Positions 1 through 6,157 of a DNA stretch of 8,404 nucleotides are shown piece by piece; the first letter of the stretch is position 1, and every line of letters starts with the position of its first letter. This DNA comes from CAXYVC01 sp964292295. GTDB lineage: Bacteria > Acidobacteriota > Holophagae > Holophagales > Holophagaceae. The stretch lies in contig CAXYVC010000120.1 in the NCBI GenBank assembly GCA_964292295.1, positions 1 to 8,404 on the forward strand, in the 5' to 3' direction. Under the pieces are notes generated by a model that was given only the letters and a program-made list of their open reading frames with translations, was not told the origin of the DNA and ran no database searches. The translations under genes and the position numbers were made by a program.

Positions 1-496
1 CCTTCTCGGCCTTCTTCTCGTCGGTCATGGCCTTCTTGGCCTCGGCCTTGGGCTCGGCAACCTTCTCGGCCTTCTTGGCAGCCTTCTTCTCGGCCTTCTT
101 GGCGGCCTTCTTCTCGGCCTTGGGCTCAGCCTTCTCGGCCTTCTTCTCGTCGGTCATGGCCTTCTTGGCCTCGGCCTTGGGCTCAGCCTTCTTGCAGTCC
201 TTGGCGCACTCGGCCTTCTTGGCAGCCTTCTTCTCGGCCTTCTTGCAGTCCTTGGCGCACTCCTTCTTGCAGTCCTTGGCACACTCGGCCTTCTTCTCGT
301 CGGCCATGGCCTTCTTGGCTTCGGTCTTCTCGGCCTTCTCGGCCTTGGGCTCGGCGGTCTTCTTGGCCTTCTTGGCGGCCTTCTTCTCGACCTTCTCGAC
401 CTTCTTCGTCTCGGCCTTCGGGGCCTGGGCGGCTTCCTGGGCGAAGGCGGGGCTGATCAGCGCAGCGGCGATCAACAGAGCAGCAAGCTTCTTCAT
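1..496 (-). CDS. Secreted Lys/Ala/Glu-rich repeat protein with Cys-x3-Cys motifs (3' end outside window)
   Basis: The frame is open from an ATG at 496 to the left edge (165 codons seen, no stop). GGGAGA lies about 6 nt upstream as ribosome binding site. Residues 1-19 form a Sec signal peptide: KK, a hydrophobic core, and an AFA cleavage site before Gln20. The rest is low-complexity Lys/Ala/Glu, probably helical and very basic. It is built from repeated units: KKAM(A/T)DEKKAE at about 61-71, 111-121 and 154-164; AEPKAE; and KKAAKKAEKK. Six cysteines lie in ECAKDCKK motifs (C72, C76, C80, C84, C97, C101), the first four exactly four residues apart. Export means the cysteines could form disulfides or bind metal in the envelope; this is inference. 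I do not recognise a named family; resemblance to TolA-like or histone-H1-like tails may be compositional only. A sigma-54-type promoter lies just upstream. Confidence 0.85.
   Translation of the reverse strand, partial: MKKLAALLIAAALISPAFAQEAAQAPKAETKKVEKVEKKAAKKAKKTAEPKAEKAEKTEAKKAMADEKKAECAKDCKKECAKDCKKAEKKAAKKAECAKDCKKAEPKAEAKKAMTDEKKAEKAEPKAEKKAAKKAEKKAAKKAEKVAEPKAEAKKAMTDEKKAEK
2..184. repeat. 54-bp direct repeat inside the Lys/Ala-rich gene
   Basis: Bases 2-55 and 131-184 are identical over 54 bp, an offset of 129 bp or exactly 43 codons. A third, diverged copy of the same unit starts near 286. The repeats keep the reading frame and encode the AEPKAEAKKAMTDEKKAEK unit. Near-identity at the DNA level suggests recent unequal crossing-over or slippage, so repeat number may differ between strains. 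Confidence 0.85.
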
Positions 497-540
497 GGGG
501 TCTCCCTCAAGAAATGAAAACGTCCGGCACGGCCGGGTGA

Positions 541-567
541 CGGGGGCTTGTGGCAAGATGCGGGCCA
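541..567 (-). promoter_or_regulatory. Candidate sigma-54 (-24/-12) promoter for the Lys/Ala-rich gene
   Basis: Read on the minus strand, 567 to 552 is TGGCCCGCATCTTGCC. This fits the RpoN consensus TGGCACG-N4-TTGC with one mismatch in the -24 element, and has the strictly required 10 bp between GG and GC. Transcription would start near 541, giving a leader of about 45 nt before the ATG at 496. The gene just upstream encodes a sigma-54 activator with an intact GAFTGA loop, which supports the call. It rests on sequence match alone. Confidence 0.65.
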
Positions 568-597
568 GAGACACAAATCCACAAAAATCAGCCAAAA

Positions 598-626
598 ACG
601 TGTCTGCCCTCCGTCCGAGACAACGT
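598..626. promoter_or_regulatory. Imperfect inverted repeat, possible activator-binding site
   Basis: ACGTGTCT (598-605) and AGACAACGT (618-626) are inverted copies differing by one inserted base; the inner TGTCT/AGACA arms are perfect and 12 bp apart. The centre lies about 70 bp upstream of the predicted start of the -24/-12 promoter, close to where enhancer sites for NtrC-type activators sit. The 156-bp gap between the two genes (497-652) otherwise holds only the promoter and an A/T-rich patch. Short arms make a chance match possible. Confidence 0.3.
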
Positions 627-652
627 GGTTTTTTGCGACATGCGGCATCCCG

Positions 653-2095
653 CTACAGGCCGGCAGGCCCCTCTTCGCCGGGCTCCGCCAGTCCCAGGTC
701 CCGCAGTTTCCGGTAGAGGGTGGTGCGATCCTTCCCCAGGATTTCGGCCACCCGGCTCTTGCGGGACTCGTGCTTGAGCAGCACCTGGATGTAGCGGCGC
801 TCCAACTCCTCGAGGCTGGGCAGGTGGTTCCACCCCTCCACCAGCTCCAGGAGCGGAGCCTGGGCACACGGAAGGCCGGAAGCCGTGGTGCGGACTTCCT
901 GGCGCAGCTTCTCGGGCAGGTCCTCCCGGGTGATCTCCCGGCCGCGGCTGAGCTGCGTGAGGTGCTCCATCACGTTGGCCATCTCGCGCACGTTGCCGGG
1001 CCAGCTGTAGCGCTCGAGCACCTGGCGGGCGTCGGCACGGACGGCGTAGGCCTGGCCGTCCCTGCGGCTGCACTCCCCCAGGAAGTGGTCCAGGAGCAGC
1101 GGCACGTCGGAAATGATGTGGCCCGTGCGCTCGTCCCGGCTCCAGCGCTCCCGCACCGGAGGCATGCGGATCTCCACCACGCTCAGGCGCCAGTAGAGGT
1201 CCTCCCGGAAGCTCCCGGCCTTCACGAGCTGGGCCAGGTCCTTGTTGGTGGCGGCGATCACCCGCACATCGACCCGAATGGTCTCGTTGCCTCCCACACG
1301 CCGCAGTTCCTGCTCCTGAAGCACGCGCAGGAGGCGCACCTGGAAGCTGGGGCTGGTCTCGCCGATCTCGTCCAGGAAGATGGTGCCCCCGTCCGCCTCC
1401 TCGAAGAGGCCCTTCTTGTCGTGCACGGCACCGGTGAAGGCGCCCCGCTTGTGCCCGAACAGCTCGCTTTCCAGCAGCGTCTCGGTCAGCGCTCCGCAGT
1501 TGATGGCCACGAAGGGGCGGTGCTTCCGGTCGCTGGAGGCGTGGATGTTCTGGGCCACCAGCTCCTTGCCCGTGCCGCTCTCCCCCACGATCAGCACCGT
1601 GGTGCGGCTGTTCTGGAGGGAGGCGATGGTCTTGTAGACCTCCATCATCCTGGGGCTGCTGCCGATCATCACGCTCTTCTGGAGGCGCGGCGTGCCGTTC
1701 CCGCTGCGGCGCCCCTCGCGGCCCTCCCGGGCGACCAGGGCCCGCTTCACGAGGGCTTTCAGCTCCTCGTTGTTCCAGGGCTTCGAGACGAAATCGAAGG
1801 CGCCTTCCTTCACCGCCTCCAGGGCCTTCTCCAGGGTGCCGAAGCCCGTGAGGAGGATCGTCTCCACCCCCAGGGGCTTCGCCGCGCGAAGGAGGTCCAG
1901 GCCGTCCTTCTCCGCCTCCAGGTTGATGTCCGACAGCATGAGGTCGAAGCCGCCCGAAGCCAGAAGCCCAAAGGCCTCGTCCGGGCGCGTGGCCTTGGCG
2001 ACCTCCAGGCCCATGCCGCCCTCCACCCGGCCCAGCAGGAGCTCCAGGAGATCACAGGTCTCCCGGCTGTCGTCGACCACCAGTACACGTGCCAT
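653..2095 (-). CDS. Sigma-54-dependent response regulator (NtrC family), 480 aa
   Basis: Three domains in order. Receiver (1 to about 120): acidic pair D8/D9, phospho-acceptor D56 in LSD, T83 and K105 as switch residues. AAA+ domain (about 142-385): Walker A GESGTGKE (171-178), GAFTGA sigma-54 contact loop (218-223), Walker B with DE at 242-243, sensor-I AATN (281-284), WPGNVRE (365-371). Fis-type helix-turn-helix (about 428-469). All catalytic motifs are intact, so it should be a phosphorylation-controlled ATPase that opens sigma-54 promoters. The ATG at 2095 is chosen because the receiver begins directly (ARVLVVDD) and GAGGA lies 4 nt upstream; the open frame runs on upstream only as antisense. 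One oddity is roughly 11 extra residues (about 318-328) between RER and DVPLL, where relatives have a short link. No histidine kinase gene lies in the window. The next gene downstream has a sigma-54 promoter match and is a plausible target. Confidence 0.95.
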   Translation of the reverse strand: MARVLVVDDSRETCDLLELLLGRVEGGMGLEVAKATRPDEAFGLLASGGFDLMLSDINLEAEKDGLDLLRAAKPLGVETILLTGFGTLEKALEAVKEGAFDFVSKPWNNEELKALVKRALVAREGREGRRSGNGTPRLQKSVMIGSSPRMMEVYKTIASLQNSRTTVLIVGESGTGKELVAQNIHASSDRKHRPFVAINCGALTETLLESELFGHKRGAFTGAVHDKKGLFEEADGGTIFLDEIGETSPSFQVRLLRVLQEQELRRVGGNETIRVDVRVIAATNKDLAQLVKAGSFREDLYWRLSVVEIRMPPVRERWSRDERTGHIISDVPLLLDHFLGECSRRDGQAYAVRADARQVLERYSWPGNVREMANVMEHLTQLSRGREITREDLPEKLRQEVRTTASGLPCAQAPLLELVEGWNHLPSLEELERRYIQVLLKHESRKSRVAEILGKDRTTLYRKLRDLGLAEPGEEGPAGL

Positions 2096-2134
2096 GCCGT
2101 CCTCGTTTCCCTTGAAAGTATCCCATTCGGGCGC

Positions 2135-2164
2135 TTGGCCCCCGGCAGGGCCCCCGAGTATGCT
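2135..2164 (+). promoter_or_regulatory. Weak sigma-70-type promoter candidate for the DUF4412-like gene
   Basis: TTGGCC (2135-2140) and TATGCT (2159-2164) are 18 bp apart and each match 4 of 6 consensus bases. They would start transcription near 2171, about 20 nt before the ATG at 2192. The spacer contains GGCCCCCG twice (2137-2144, 2149-2156), a possible regulator site or simply GC-rich chance. The 96-bp gap between the divergent starts (2096-2191) must also hold the promoter of the response regulator, for which I found no convincing match. Confidence 0.3.
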
Positions 2165-2191
2165 GGAGGCCACTTCCAACAGGAAAACACC

Positions 2192-2953
2192 ATGAAAAAA
2201 GCCGCCGGGCTCCTCGCCTGCCTCCTGCTGGCCGCCGCCAGCCTCCTTGCGGAGGACCTCACCATCGCCTTCAAGGCCCAGGGCCGGGTCATGGGCATGA
2301 GCATCAACGGCACCCAGACCCACTACTACAGTGCGCGCTTCCAGAAGACGGTGGATGCGGCCAACAAGCAGGACAGCCTCGTGGACTACGAGAAGGCCGT
2401 CTTCTACACCATCCACCACAAGAAGAAGAAGATCGAGACCATGACCTTCGACGACATGGCGAAGATCCTGGAGGCCGCCAACCAGAAGATGGCCGCCGCC
2501 GGCGCGGACATGCCCGCCTTCATGCGCGGCATGCTGGGCGGCGGGGACGCCAACGTGAAGGTTAAGGTCGAGAAGGCCGGAAGCGACACGGTGGTCGGCC
2601 GCAGCTGCCAGAAGTACCACGTCACCGCCGGCAAGCTGGTCTGGGACCAGAGCTCGGACCCGAGCCTGAAGATGCCCATCTCCCCCGCCGCGCTGGCCCG
2701 CTTCACCAAGCTGCGCGCCGCCCTCAACCCCATGGGGGGCGAGGCCCTGCGGAAGCTCTACGAGGAGCTGAGCAAGATCCAGGGCGTGCCCCTGCGCACC
2801 ACCATGAAGGGCTTCATGGGCGGCGACACCACCACCGAGGCCACCGAGGTGAAGGTCGGCCCCATCCCGGCCGCCACCTTCGCCCTGCCCGCCGGCTACA
2901 CCACCGAGGACACGGGCAAGCGCACCCTCAAGCAGATGCAGCACGAGGGCTGA
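2192..2953 (+). CDS. Exported DUF4412-like protein, 253 aa
   Basis: Starts at ATG 2192 with AGGA 7 nt upstream. Residues 1-20 are a Sec signal peptide (KK, Leu/Ala-rich core, cleavage likely at LLA before E21). The mature part is basic and mixed alpha/beta. The segment at about 122-150 (VKVEKAGSDTVVGRSC, then QKYHVT and a Trp at 151) and the C-terminal stretch at 193-237 (KIQGVPL, later ATFALPAGYTTED) follow the pattern of DUF4412 periplasmic proteins: a Thr/Gly-Cys-x-x-Tyr core strand, then 'GiPl...evt', then 'F.lPaGY'. The family has no established biochemical role. The recognition is from memory of the pattern, so the family name is likely rather than certain. The gene is divergent from the sigma-54 regulator and appears monocistronic, being followed by a hairpin 20 nt after the stop. 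Nothing looks truncated. Confidence 0.85.
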   Translation: MKKAAGLLACLLLAAASLLAEDLTIAFKAQGRVMGMSINGTQTHYYSARFQKTVDAANKQDSLVDYEKAVFYTIHHKKKKIETMTFDDMAKILEAANQKMAAAGADMPAFMRGMLGGGDANVKVKVEKAGSDTVVGRSCQKYHVTAGKLVWDQSSDPSLKMPISPAALARFTKLRAALNPMGGEALRKLYEELSKIQGVPLRTTMKGFMGGDTTTEATEVKVGPIPAATFALPAGYTTEDTGKRTLKQMQHEG

Positions 2954-2972
2954 GGCCCCTCCAACGCAGACC

Positions 2973-2999
2973 GGAAGGGGCCGCTCGGCGGCCCCTTCC
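2973..2999 (+). terminator. Perfect 12-bp hairpin after the DUF4412-like gene, no T-run
   Basis: GGAAGGGGCCGC (2973-2984), a 3-base loop, then GCGGCCCCTTCC (2988-2999) pair perfectly. The position 20 nt after the stop at 2953 suits transcript termination or 3'-end protection, but no T-tract follows on either strand, so a classic intrinsic terminator is not supported. It ends only 4 bp before the putative -10 box of xseB and occupies the place where a -35 box would lie. Confidence 0.6.
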
Positions 3000-3003
3000 C
3001 GCG

Positions 3004-3009
3004 TACAAT
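3004..3009 (+). promoter_or_regulatory. Candidate -10 box (TACAAT) directly ahead of xseB
   Basis: TACAAT matches 5 of 6 bases of the -10 consensus and ends 6 bp before the ATG of xseB, so transcription would begin at or next to the start codon (leaderless mRNA). No -35 hexamer is found 15-19 bp upstream, where the hairpin sits. No good Shine-Dalgarno precedes xseB (only AGG 3 nt away), which agrees with a leaderless start. Confidence 0.4.
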
Positions 3010-3015
3010 AGGCCC

Positions 3016-3252
3016 ATGGCCACGCCACCCCCCTCCTTCGACGAAGGCCTGGACAGGCTTGAAGCCCTCGTGCAGCGCCTGGAGGGCGGGAACCTGGGCC
3101 TGGAGGCCTCCCTGCAGTGTTTCGAGGAGGGCGTCGCCCTCGGCGGAGCCCTCCAGCAGCAGCTGGCCGAAGCCCAGCGCCGGGTGGAGGTGCTGAAGCA
3201 GGGCCTGGGCGGGGAGTACCGGGCCGAACCCCTCGACGGAGATGCGCCGTGA
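3016..3252 (+). CDS. xseB: Exodeoxyribonuclease VII small subunit
   Basis: 78 aa, the normal length for XseB. The family signature is clear: SFDEGLDRLEALVQRLEGGN, then LGLEASLQCFEEG (about 27-39), and a C-terminal helix LAEAQRRVEVLKQG (about 50-63). The two helices form the coiled-coil hairpin that binds the large subunit XseA in the exonuclease VII complex, which degrades single-stranded DNA from both ends in the cytoplasm. xseA is not in the window. ATG 3016 is the only sensible start and lacks a strong ribosome binding site. It is the first gene of the xseB-ispA-dxs run, an order conserved in many bacteria, including E. coli. Its TGA overlaps the GTG of ispA. Confidence 0.95.
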   Translation: MATPPPSFDEGLDRLEALVQRLEGGNLGLEASLQCFEEGVALGGALQQQLAEAQRRVEVLKQGLGGEYRAEPLDGDAP

Positions 3253-4154
3253 ATGATGCCGCCTCGCGTCAGGTCCAGGCGGACCTGGCGCGCCTCGTCC
3301 CCCTTCTGGAAGACCATCTGTGCACGCGCCTCGAAGGCGGCGAGGCCCCCGTCGTGGGCGCCGCCATGCGCTACAGCCTGGAAGCCGGCGGCAAGCGCGT
3401 CCGCCCCGTGCTCTGCATGCTGGCCGCCGAGGCCGTGGGCGCGCAGGCCGAGAGGGCCCTGCCCTGCGCCCTGGCCCTGGAATACATCCATACCTACAGC
3501 CTCATCCACGACGACCTGCCCGCTATGGACGACGACGACCTGCGCCGGGGCAAGCCCACCTGCCACAAGGTGCACGGGGAAGGCCAGGCGATCCTGGCCG
3601 GGGACGGCCTGCTGACCGAGGCCTTCGCGGTGCTCGCCTCCGAGGGCACGCTGCCCGTGGAACTCCGGGCGGAATCCGTGCGCGTGCTGGCGGAAGCGGC
3701 GGGCTGGCGCGGCATGGTCGGCGGCCAGAGCCTCGACCTCGAAGGCGAGCGCCTCACCGCCACCGGCGGCAGCTACGGCCTGGACCACCTCCAGCTGATC
3801 CACCGCCTGAAGACCGGCGCCCTGCTCCGTGCCGCCTGCGAGCTGGGCGCCGTCGCCGCCGGCGCCGACGCCCGCCACCGCGCCGCCCTGCGGGAGGCCG
3901 GAGCGGCCCTCGGCCTCGCCTTCCAGATCCAGGACGACATCCTCGACGCCACCAGCAGCGCCGAGACGATGGGCAAGCGCGTGGGCAAGGACGAGGGGAA
4001 GGGAAAGATCACCTATCCCCGCCTGATGGGCCTGGAAGGGGCCCGCCGGGCCCTCGCCGAGGCCACGGAGCGGGCCATCGCGCACCTTCAGACCCTCCCG
4101 GCGCCCGGCCCCCTCGTGGCATGGGCCCGCTTCCTGGCGGAGCGCAGCGCGTGA
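3249..4154 (+). CDS. ispA: Farnesyl diphosphate synthase (short-chain polyprenyl synthase), 301 aa
   Basis: Condenses dimethylallyl or geranyl diphosphate with isopentenyl diphosphate to make farnesyl diphosphate, precursor of undecaprenyl carrier lipid, quinone tails and similar products. Visible motifs: GGKR (47-50) binding IPP; first Asp-rich motif DDLPAMD (88-94) followed by DDDLRRG; KTG (188-190); second Asp-rich motif DDILD (229-233); and GKDEGKGK (247-254). Tyr83 lies five residues before the first motif, and that motif has two extra residues, the pattern of bacterial type-II FPP synthases; geranylgeranyl product cannot be excluded from sequence. The GTG start at 3249 overlaps the xseB stop (GTGA), with GGAG 7 nt upstream; no ATG in this frame fits the N-terminus. 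Translational coupling to xseB is likely. Its own TGA overlaps the dxs start in the same way. Confidence 0.95.
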   Translation: MNDAASRQVQADLARLVPLLEDHLCTRLEGGEAPVVGAAMRYSLEAGGKRVRPVLCMLAAEAVGAQAERALPCALALEYIHTYSLIHDDLPAMDDDDLRRGKPTCHKVHGEGQAILAGDGLLTEAFAVLASEGTLPVELRAESVRVLAEAAGWRGMVGGQSLDLEGERLTATGGSYGLDHLQLIHRLKTGALLRAACELGAVAAGADARHRAALREAGAALGLAFQIQDDILDATSSAETMGKRVGKDEGKGKITYPRLMGLEGARRALAEATERAIAHLQTLPAPGPLVAWARFLAERSA

Positions 4155-6073
4155 AGGCCCATCCCCTCCTCGATTCCCTGGCAGGCCCCCAGCAGATCCG
4201 CCACTTCAGCCCCGCCCAGCTCGCCCAGCTGGCCGAGGAAACCCGGGACTTCCTCATCCGTTCGGTCTCCGAGACCGGCGGCCACTTCAGCTCCAACCTC
4301 GGCACGGTGGAACTGACCGTGGGCCTGCTCCACCACTTCGACTTCCTGGCCGACCGCATCGTGTGGGACGTGGGACACCAGGCCTATCCCTACAAGATCC
4401 TCACGGACCGGCGGGACCGCTTCCATACCCTGCGCCAGCACGGCGGCATCAGCGGCTTCCTCAAGCGCGAGGAGAGCCCCTACGACCACTTCGGTGCGGG
4501 CCACGCGAGCACCAGCATCAGCGCGGCCCTGGGCTTCGCCAAGGCCCGGGACCTCCAGGGGAAGGACTTCACGAGCATCGCGGTCATCGGGGACGGCTCC
4601 ATGACCGCGGGGCAGGCCTTCGAGGGGCTGAACCAGGCGGGTTACCTGGAAACGAAGAAACTGCTGGTGATCCTCAACGACAACGACATGAGCATCAACC
4701 CCAGCGTGGGTTCGCTCCAGGGCTACCTGAACCAGATGATCTCCGGCCAGTACTACCAGCGCTGGCGGGCGCGCATCGAGGGCGCCATCAAGTCCATCCC
4801 CTTCGAGAGCGTGAGCCGCCGCCTCTCCAGGGCCGCCAAGTGGAGCGAGGAGTCCTTCAAGCGCATCGCGATTCCCGGTCTCCTCTTCGAGGACCTGGGC
4901 TTCAGCTACCTGGGCCCCGTGGACGGCCACGACGTGGGCGCGGTGTGCAGGGCCCTGGCCGAGGCGAAGCAGCACCTCGCGGAAGGCCCGGTGCTGCTCC
5001 ACGTGCAGACCCGGAAGGGCCACGGCTACGAGCCCGCCGAGCGGGACCCCCTGGCCTGGCACGGCGTCTCCCCCTTCGACGTGGAGACCGGCGCGGCGCG
5101 GAGGCCCGCGGCCGCTTCCCCCCGGCCCGAGCCCCCCTCCTACACGAGCGTCTTCGGGAAGGCCCTGCTCGACCTCGCCCGCCAGGACGAGAAGATCGTG
5201 GCCATCACCGCGGCCATGACGGACGGCACGGGGCTCAACGCCTTCCAGGAAGCCTTCCCGCAGCGCTGCTTCGACGTGGGCATCGCCGAGCAGCACGCGG
5301 TCACCTTCGCCGCGGGCCTGGCGGCCGAGGGCCTGCACCCGGTCTGCGCCATCTACAGCACCTTCCTCCAGCGAGGCTTCGACCAGGTGCTCCACGACGT
5401 GTGCCTCCAGAACCTGCCCGTGACCTTCGCCCTGGACCGGGCGGGCATCGTGGGCGCGGACGGCCCCACCCACCACGGCCTCTACGATCTGGCCTACCTG
5501 CGCTGCATGCCCAACCTGCTGCTCATGGCGCCCAAGGACGAGAACGAGCTGCGGCGCATGCTGCTCACGGCCTTGTACTGCAACCGGCCCGCCGCCCTGC
5601 GCTACCCCCGCGGGCAGGGCCTGGGCGTGCCCCTCGAAACCCCCATCCAGCCCCTTCCCATCGGGCAGGGCGAGCTGCTCCGCGAGGGGAAGGACCTGGC
5701 CCTCGTGGCCCTGGGCACCCTCGTCGCCCCGGCCCTGGCCCTGGCCGAGGAACTGGCGGCGGAGGGCCTCTCCTGTGCCGTGGCCAACGCCCGGTGGGTC
5801 AAGCCCCTGGACCGGAAGCTGGTCCTGGACCTGGCCCGGGGCAGCCGGGGCATGGTGGTCCTCGAGGAGGGCTGCGCGGCCGGGGGCTTCAGTTCCGCCG
5901 TGGCCGAGACCCTGGCGGACGCGGGCCTCACCATTCCCCTGCTCCGCTGTGGCGTGGCCGACCACCTGGTCCAGCACGGGAACCCCGCCCTGCTGCTGGA
6001 GGAGGAAGGCCTGGGCCCCCAGGCCCTGGTCGCGCGCATCCGCACCTTCTGGCGCGGGCTGGCCCCGGCCTGA
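4151..6073 (+). CDS. dxs: 1-deoxy-D-xylulose-5-phosphate synthase, 640 aa
   Basis: First enzyme of the MEP isoprenoid pathway; joins pyruvate and glyceraldehyde 3-phosphate using thiamine diphosphate and Mg2+. The full family length is present. Motifs: GGHFSSNLGTVELT (43-56, with catalytic His45), VWDVGHQAYP (71-80), FGAGHASTSISAALG (114-128), the ThDP motif GDGS (147-150) through NDN (176-178), GPVDGHD (255-261), and the transketolase pyrimidine-domain glutamate in GIAEQHAVT (E380). The C-terminal transketolase domain (about 510-640) includes EEGCAAGGF (572-580). GTG 4151 overlaps the ispA stop as GTGA, with GGAG 8 nt upstream. Being last in the operon with ispA ties synthesis of C5 units to their condensation. 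The segment at 313-328 (Ala/Pro-rich) is the usual variable linker. No downstream gene appears coupled; a new promoter follows. Confidence 0.97.
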   Translation: MKAHPLLDSLAGPQQIRHFSPAQLAQLAEETRDFLIRSVSETGGHFSSNLGTVELTVGLLHHFDFLADRIVWDVGHQAYPYKILTDRRDRFHTLRQHGGISGFLKREESPYDHFGAGHASTSISAALGFAKARDLQGKDFTSIAVIGDGSMTAGQAFEGLNQAGYLETKKLLVILNDNDMSINPSVGSLQGYLNQMISGQYYQRWRARIEGAIKSIPFESVSRRLSRAAKWSEESFKRIAIPGLLFEDLGFSYLGPVDGHDVGAVCRALAEAKQHLAEGPVLLHVQTRKGHGYEPAERDPLAWHGVSPFDVETGAARRPAAASPRPEPPSYTSVFGKALLDLARQDEKIVAITAAMTDGTGLNAFQEAFPQRCFDVGIAEQHAVTFAAGLAAEGLHPVCAIYSTFLQRGFDQVLHDVCLQNLPVTFALDRAGIVGADGPTHHGLYDLAYLRCMPNLLLMAPKDENELRRMLLTALYCNRPAALRYPRGQGLGVPLETPIQPLPIGQGELLREGKDLALVALGTLVAPALALAEELAAEGLSCAVANARWVKPLDRKLVLDLARGSRGMVVLEEGCAAGGFSSAVAETLADAGLTIPLLRCGVADHLVQHGNPALLLEEEGLGPQALVARIRTFWRGLAPA

Positions 6074-6082
6074 AACGCAGGT

Positions 6083-6128
6083 AAAAAAATTGTGACATCT
6101 TGCCGGCGCCTAGGAATGCGTCTATTGT
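6083..6128 (+). promoter_or_regulatory. Sigma-70-type promoter with A-tract upstream of the 293-aa gene
   Basis: TTGCCG (6100-6105) and TATTGT (6123-6128) are separated by the ideal 17 bp, each matching 4 of 6 consensus bases. An A7 tract (6083-6089) sits where an UP element would be, about 46-52 bp before the predicted start near 6135. The resulting leader of about 23 nt contains the GGAGG at 6147-6151 used by the next gene. The fit supports the GTG start at 6158, since earlier starts would lie in or before the promoter. Confidence 0.5.
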
Positions 6129-6157
6129 CATGGATGCGTCATTTCCGGAGGTCGTCC

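Noticed and set aside
2192..2251. Lipobox-like LLAC at residues 7-10 of the DUF4412-like protein.
   Set aside because: Too close to the N-terminus, with the hydrophobic core continuing past the cysteine; a signal peptidase I site at LLA before E21 fits better.
653..3028. Long open frame on the minus strand extending the response regulator upstream to 3028.
   Set aside because: The extension is antisense to the DUF4412-like gene, low-complexity, and absent from the receiver-domain family; the receiver begins at the ATG at 2095 with its own GAGGA.
4088..5977. 629-codon open frame on the minus strand opposite dxs, and other long antisense frames in ispA and the regulator.
   Set aside because: These are Gly/Ala/His/Val-rich shadow translations expected in high-GC DNA opposite well-supported genes; no motifs or ribosome sites.
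6091..6104. TTGC at 6100-6103 considered as the -12 element of a second sigma-54 promoter.
   Set aside because: The bases 10 bp upstream are TT rather than GG, so the -24 element is missing; the sigma-70 reading fits instead.
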